Part shown: in pieces, positions 60,701 to 64,000 of the stretch
How the letters are laid out: every line of letters starts with the position of its first letter
Numbering within the stretch: the stretch's first letter is position 1
NCBI RefSeq assembly: GCF_963676685.1
Contig: NC_092345.1
Location: 42,739,838 to 42,803,837, forward strand
DNA from: Mytilus edulis
Taxonomy: Eukaryota; Mollusca; Bivalvia; Mytilida; Mytilidae
Direction of reading: 5' to 3'
DNA: 64,000 bases
Program-made: the position numbers and the translations under genes
Notes under the pieces: generated by a model
The model's database searches: none
The model's input: the letters and a program-made list of their open reading frames with translations, nothing else
Told to the model about the DNA's origin: nothing

Positions 60701-63700
60701 ATACAGGATGGTTTATAAATTCTAATGTTTTAAAAACTTTAACTGCAGAGTGTATGTAATGTTAACTGGGGAAAAACTAGTCCTTTTATAAGTAATATAA
60801 GAAAAACTTTTGGATATTATCTTATGATCATAAGCATTAAGCTTCTGTCCAAGTTTGGTAGAAATCCAGGATATTTGGAGAAAATGATTTTAAAGTTTTA
60901 AACCACAGTGCATGATGGAGATTTTAGTTTAAAAACTTTAACTGCAGAGTGTTTGTAATGTTAACTGGGGAAAAACTAGTCCTTTTATAAGTAATATAAG
61001 AAAAACTTTTGGATATTATCTTATGATCATAAGCATTAAGCTTCTGTCCAAGTTTGGTAGAAATCCAGGATATTTGGAGAAAATGATTTTAAAGTTTTAA
61101 ACCACAGTGCATGATGGAGATTTTAGTTTAACAAAATTATGAAAATCAATTTTGAATTGATATCATTGTCTTGCATGCATATATTTACGGAGTTTCAAAA
61201 CCTATAAAACAACCATTTTTTTTGTATATTCATTCCGTTACTTTATGTCGTCGCTGGGTGTACGTTCGTCTGATCTATCTCTATCTATCTGTTAGCTACT
61301 TTATCCTGGGTTGTATATTCATTCCGTTACTTTATATCGTCGCTGGGTGTACGTTCGTCTGATCTATCTCTATCTATCTGTTAGCTACTTTATCCTATGT
61401 TGTATATTCATTCCGCTACTTAATATCGTTGCTGGGTGTACCGTCATCTGATCTATCTCTATCTATCTGTTAGTTACTTTATCCTGGGTTGTATATTCAT
61501 TCCGTTACTTTATATCGTCGCTGGGTGTACGTTCGTCTGATCTATCTCTATCTATCTGTTAGCTACTTTATCCTATGTTGTATATTCATTCCGCTACTTA
61601 ATATCGTTGCTGGGTGTACCGTCATCTGATCTATCTCTATCTATCTGTTAGTTACTTTATCCTGGGTTGTATATTCATTCCGTTACTTTATATCGTCGCT
61701 GGGTGTACGTTCGTCTGATCTATATCTATCTATCTGGTAGCTACTTTATCATATGTTGTATATTCATTCCGTTACTTAATATCGTTGCTGGGTGTACAGT
61801 CGTCTGATCTATCTCTATCTATCTGTTAGCTACTTTATCCTGGGTTATATATTCATTCCGTTACTTTATATCGTCGCTGGGTGAACGTTCGTCTGATCTA
61901 TCTCTATCTGTTAGCTACTTTATGATTAGTTGCATAACCATTCAGTTACTTTACATCATCGGTAAGTCTGATCTACCTCTATCTATTTTCGTTATTTTAT
62001 CCTTTATCCTTGAAATTGCTGGCCTATATCTGACTGCACACTTTTTTAATAAGATTTTCGTCCTCAGGCTTCAAACAAACAATTATCCACAAATGACAAC
62101 CCAGAGATCGTAAAGTTGCAAAACTCGACGCAAAGTTCAAACAGACAGTAATTTTCGGTGATTTGGAAGCTTTAGGAGTTCTTGCTACCACCGATCGTGT
62201 TTCTGCGATTGGAATTAGTTTGTGTGCAAAAAAGATTTAAAAACCTACATTGAGGATTTAACATTAATAATGGACTCATGATACCTTCATAAAAAGTAGA
62301 TATAGGAAGATGTGGTGTGAGTGCCAATGAGACAACTCTCCATACAAATAACAATTTAAAAAGTAAACCATGTGATATTCAAAATTGTTTCTCATGTGAC
62401 AGGCATATGCAAAGCAAATGAGTTCCACTGTGAGAATGGGAGATGTATATCTGATTATTTGACTAATGATGGTATGAATAACTGTGGAGACGGTAGTGAT
62501 GAATTTGATCTCAGCATTGGAGCTATCTGGGGAGTTGTAGTTGGGGTTTTTATAGTAACAACTATAGGTGTATGCTTCGCAATCACCTCTAGAAGAAGGA
62601 AAAGAAAAACATCAGAAACTGTAAAAGACAAAAAGGTATGATTAAAAAGCATAAGATTTTGCTTTAAATTTGAGTTAAACTTAAGGCAGAGCCTTTATAT
62701 CTTTTAAGGGTATTTGCATTGATAAGAGCACATATTGCAAGAAGAACTGGTGCATGGTTCTAAAATAATGGAAAGTATATTCCGACACTGAATTCATATA
62801 TAGGTTTACACTATCCAATGAGAGGTAACAAATTTGAATAACACGAAGAACCTTATTAAAACCGAGGAATGAATTATATTCTCACAAATAGTACACATGT
62901 CATATTACACTAGCAGCATTTGTCATGGTTATCACTGAATTTTAAAAGTCAACGATATGTCTTTTCGGTAGAAATTGAATGAAATATATGTATTAAATAA
63001 AAATTAAAAATATTGACGCATTTTTGAAATATGTTTGTTTGATTTGAGTTTTTGTTTAAACAAAGTATAGCAGTAGTATGCTTTAATCTGATTGGACTTT
63101 TTTTTCAAAAAAGTACAATAATAGTATGCTTTAATGTTTTCCGAACTCAAATAATTGTTTTCTTCGTTATACATTGGGTTTTTTTACGGAACAAAATTTA
63201 ATTAAGCGTTTTAAATTACATTGTAGTTAACTATGGCTTATACTTATGTAAAGGATTGAGAAAATTTGTTACGGTTTTCTTTGACAAAACGCTACATAAA
63301 GCATATGAAATTTACTATACATATAACTATAACAGAATCCCTTCATAATTTTTAAGATTTAGTCTACAAACATGATAATTAAACTTAAAAAGTAATGATA
63401 TATACCTACTTCATCAGAGGATAGTCTATGATGAATTTGATATAAGTTATATCCTTATGTTCAAGGACAATGTGTAGTAAAATATTGTGAGAATTTGTCT
63501 CGTATCTAAATATTTAAAGAGGTGAAGAAATTTTGAAGATCAAAAGCAAGTATTTAGAGATTAAAACACACGAAGGCAACTTTATGGAAACTTTGATCCT
63601 TGTTTCATGATGCACCCCTTATCTCTTTTAATTCATAATTTGATAAAAAAAAAATGAATTTGAAAACTTTGTTAGACGGTATATTTTTCTAATGTGGATG

Positions 63701-64000
63701 CCGTCTAAACTTTAATTTTCAAATAGTTGAAATTTAATGAAATGAGTTTGCAATCTATTTCTGTTCCTAAATTTGTATCTTCAAGTTTTTATTAATATTA
63801 AAAAGATTTACAAATGAAATTGAAACTGAGTGATAAAATTATTGCCATTACTTCCTATATCTTTTTTTTTTATATAGAATCAAGTTAAAAATGAAAAACC
63901 TTGGAAACCGGAAGAAATTTCCCCGCCTGAAGGACGAAAAACTTACCAACAATGTGTGCAATCAGATATTAGCCAGCAATTTCCAGGCATCCAAGAAAAC
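54792..64000 (+). CDS. CUB-LDLa single-pass membrane receptor (5 exons seen, 3' end outside the window)
   Basis: Exons: 54,792-54,855; 55,562-55,810; 59,178-59,318; 62,403-62,635; 63,878 to the window end. Junctions are GT-AG and the phases agree (1,1,1,0), giving 270 residues so far. Residues 1-21 form a signal peptide ([15 protein letters not shown]). Residues 28-150 form one CUB domain with its four cysteines (C28-C58, C85-C111) and YDG and SD motifs. Residues 154-186 are an LDLa module ending CGDGSDEF but lacking the fourth and sixth cysteines. Residues ~190-213 are a transmembrane helix, followed by RRRKRK and a cytoplasmic tail, so the N-terminus is outside. Two N-glycosylation motifs (N57, N96) are present. 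Ligand unknown; small CUB-LDLa receptors bind extracellular ligands or organise other receptors. The 5' UTR and any further 3' exons are not located. Nothing ties it to the P450 gene. Confidence 0.85.
56075..56874 (+). mobile_element. Penelope-like retroelement fragment in receptor intron 2
   Basis: 5'-truncated copy. It begins in the RT palm, where the catalytic region reads RYRDVL instead of YIDDVL, so the active site is destroyed. It continues through the SASYLDL part and the 3' tail to the terminus CTCTTTTA. It retains the segment missing from the copy at 31.9 kb. Several frameshifts; non-functional. Confidence 0.8.
57348..57916. mobile_element. ~570-bp inverted-repeat element in receptor intron 2
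   Basis: Left end GTAGGTCCGGTATGGGCC; right end GGCCAACAAGGGGTCTTAC-TGGACCTAC, inverted with a gap. Interior motifs recur in both orientations (AACGAAAGTGG / CCACTTTCAT). No transposase. Confidence 0.65.
58257..59118 (-). mobile_element. Penelope-like retroelement fragment, opposite strand, receptor intron 2
   Basis: Minus-strand copy ending at the shared terminus (+ strand TAAAAGAGGGGCGG). The RT part near 58,900-59,118 reads [10 protein letters not shown]: one residue of the YIDD motif is Lys, but both Asp remain. 5'-truncated and frameshifted. It lies tail-to-tail with the copy at 56,075-56,874, 1.4 kb away, and its end is only 60 bp from exon 3 of the receptor gene. Confidence 0.8.
59836..59940. 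repeat. Cluster of GAATTAC-N2-GTAATTC palindromes
   Basis: Four near-palindromes in about 100 bp: GAATTACATGTAATTAC, GAATTACAGGTAATTCC, TTAATACAAGTAATTCC and TTATTACCAGTAATTAA. They may be the ends of a small hairpin element. In receptor intron 3. Confidence 0.6.
60732..61130 (+). repeat. Near-identical 199-bp tandem duplication in receptor intron 3
   Basis: Unit 1 is 60,732-60,930 and unit 2 is 60,931-61,129. By eye they differ at a single position (GTGTATG versus GTGTTTG). A more diverged third unit can be traced just upstream (AAGCTTCT, AAAATACAGGAT). The two good copies must be recent or homogenised. Confidence 0.9.
61222..62000 (+). repeat. 89-bp satellite with two alternating unit types, receptor intron 3
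   Basis: Eight units begin with TTGTATATTCATTCCG (or a variant) at 61,222, 61,311, 61,400, 61,489, 61,578, 61,667, 61,756 and 61,845, an exact 89-bp period. A degenerate ninth starts at about 61,930. Each contains TCGTCGCTGGGTGTACG or TCGTTGCTGGGTGTACC and CTATCTCTATCTATCTGTTA. From unit 2 on, the two versions alternate, giving a 178-bp higher-order repeat. Confidence 0.9.
62296..62352 (-). repeat. Fragment of dispersed mussel repeat near exon 4
   Basis: GAAGATGTGGTGTGAGTGCC-AATGAGACAACTCTCCAT resembles the start of the family at 49,836 and about 40,097. It ends 50 bp before the exon 4 acceptor. Confidence 0.5.
62636..63877 (+). other. Intron 4 of the receptor gene
   Basis: AT-rich, begins GTATGA and ends with a T-run and TATATAG. 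No repeat or nested gene recognised. Confidence 0.7.

Noticed and set aside
1..64000. A new defence or biosynthetic gene system
   Set aside because: Only two host genes are supported and they are unrelated; all other coding relics are transposon fragments.

Overview
The window looks like AT-rich nuclear DNA of a bivalve mollusc, most likely a marine mussel (Mytilus-like). This is an inference from intron-containing genes and from dispersed repeats I recognise from memory as mussel-type; no database search was run. No rRNA gene, functional tRNA gene, CRISPR array or bacterial-style operon is visible.

Two protein-coding genes can be modelled, both on the + strand. (1) 35,101-38,320 is a complete four-exon CYP2-clan cytochrome P450 of 495 residues. 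All three introns are phase 1, and a TATA box and an initiator sit directly upstream. (2) 54,792 to beyond the window end is a small single-pass membrane receptor: signal peptide, one CUB domain, one LDL-receptor class A (LDLa) module, a transmembrane helix and a cytoplasmic tail. Five exons are seen and the 3' end is cut off by the window.

The rest is mainly mobile-element debris. 2.4-6.1 kb holds duplicated units around a Penelope-like fragment. 6.4-14.7 kb holds a CpG-rich element, inverted-repeat elements and an array of five ~162-bp units. 17.2-18.5 kb holds a small BEL/Pao-type LTR element carrying only a gag remnant, inserted in another repeat with a 5-bp target duplication. 23.2-24.5 kb holds a non-autonomous Helitron and a tRNA-derived SINE. 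30.6-32.2 kb holds the longest reverse-transcriptase relic. A 35-bp minisatellite (32.9-33.3 kb) lies upstream of the P450 gene. 42.4-46.0 kb holds two Helitron-like copies in inverted orientation forming a ~1.9-kb palindrome, bracketed by two direct copies of a ~450-bp inverted-repeat element. 46.8-53.2 kb is more dispersed repeats.

The receptor gene's introns hold two Penelope-like fragments tail-to-tail (intron 2), and a 199-bp tandem duplication plus an 89-bp satellite with alternating unit types (intron 3). I see no operon-like cooperation between the two genes and no clear new defence or metabolic system. The most unusual items are the inverted Helitron pair, the loss of one cysteine pair in the LDLa module, a short upstream ORF overlapping the P450 start, and the gag-only LTR element.
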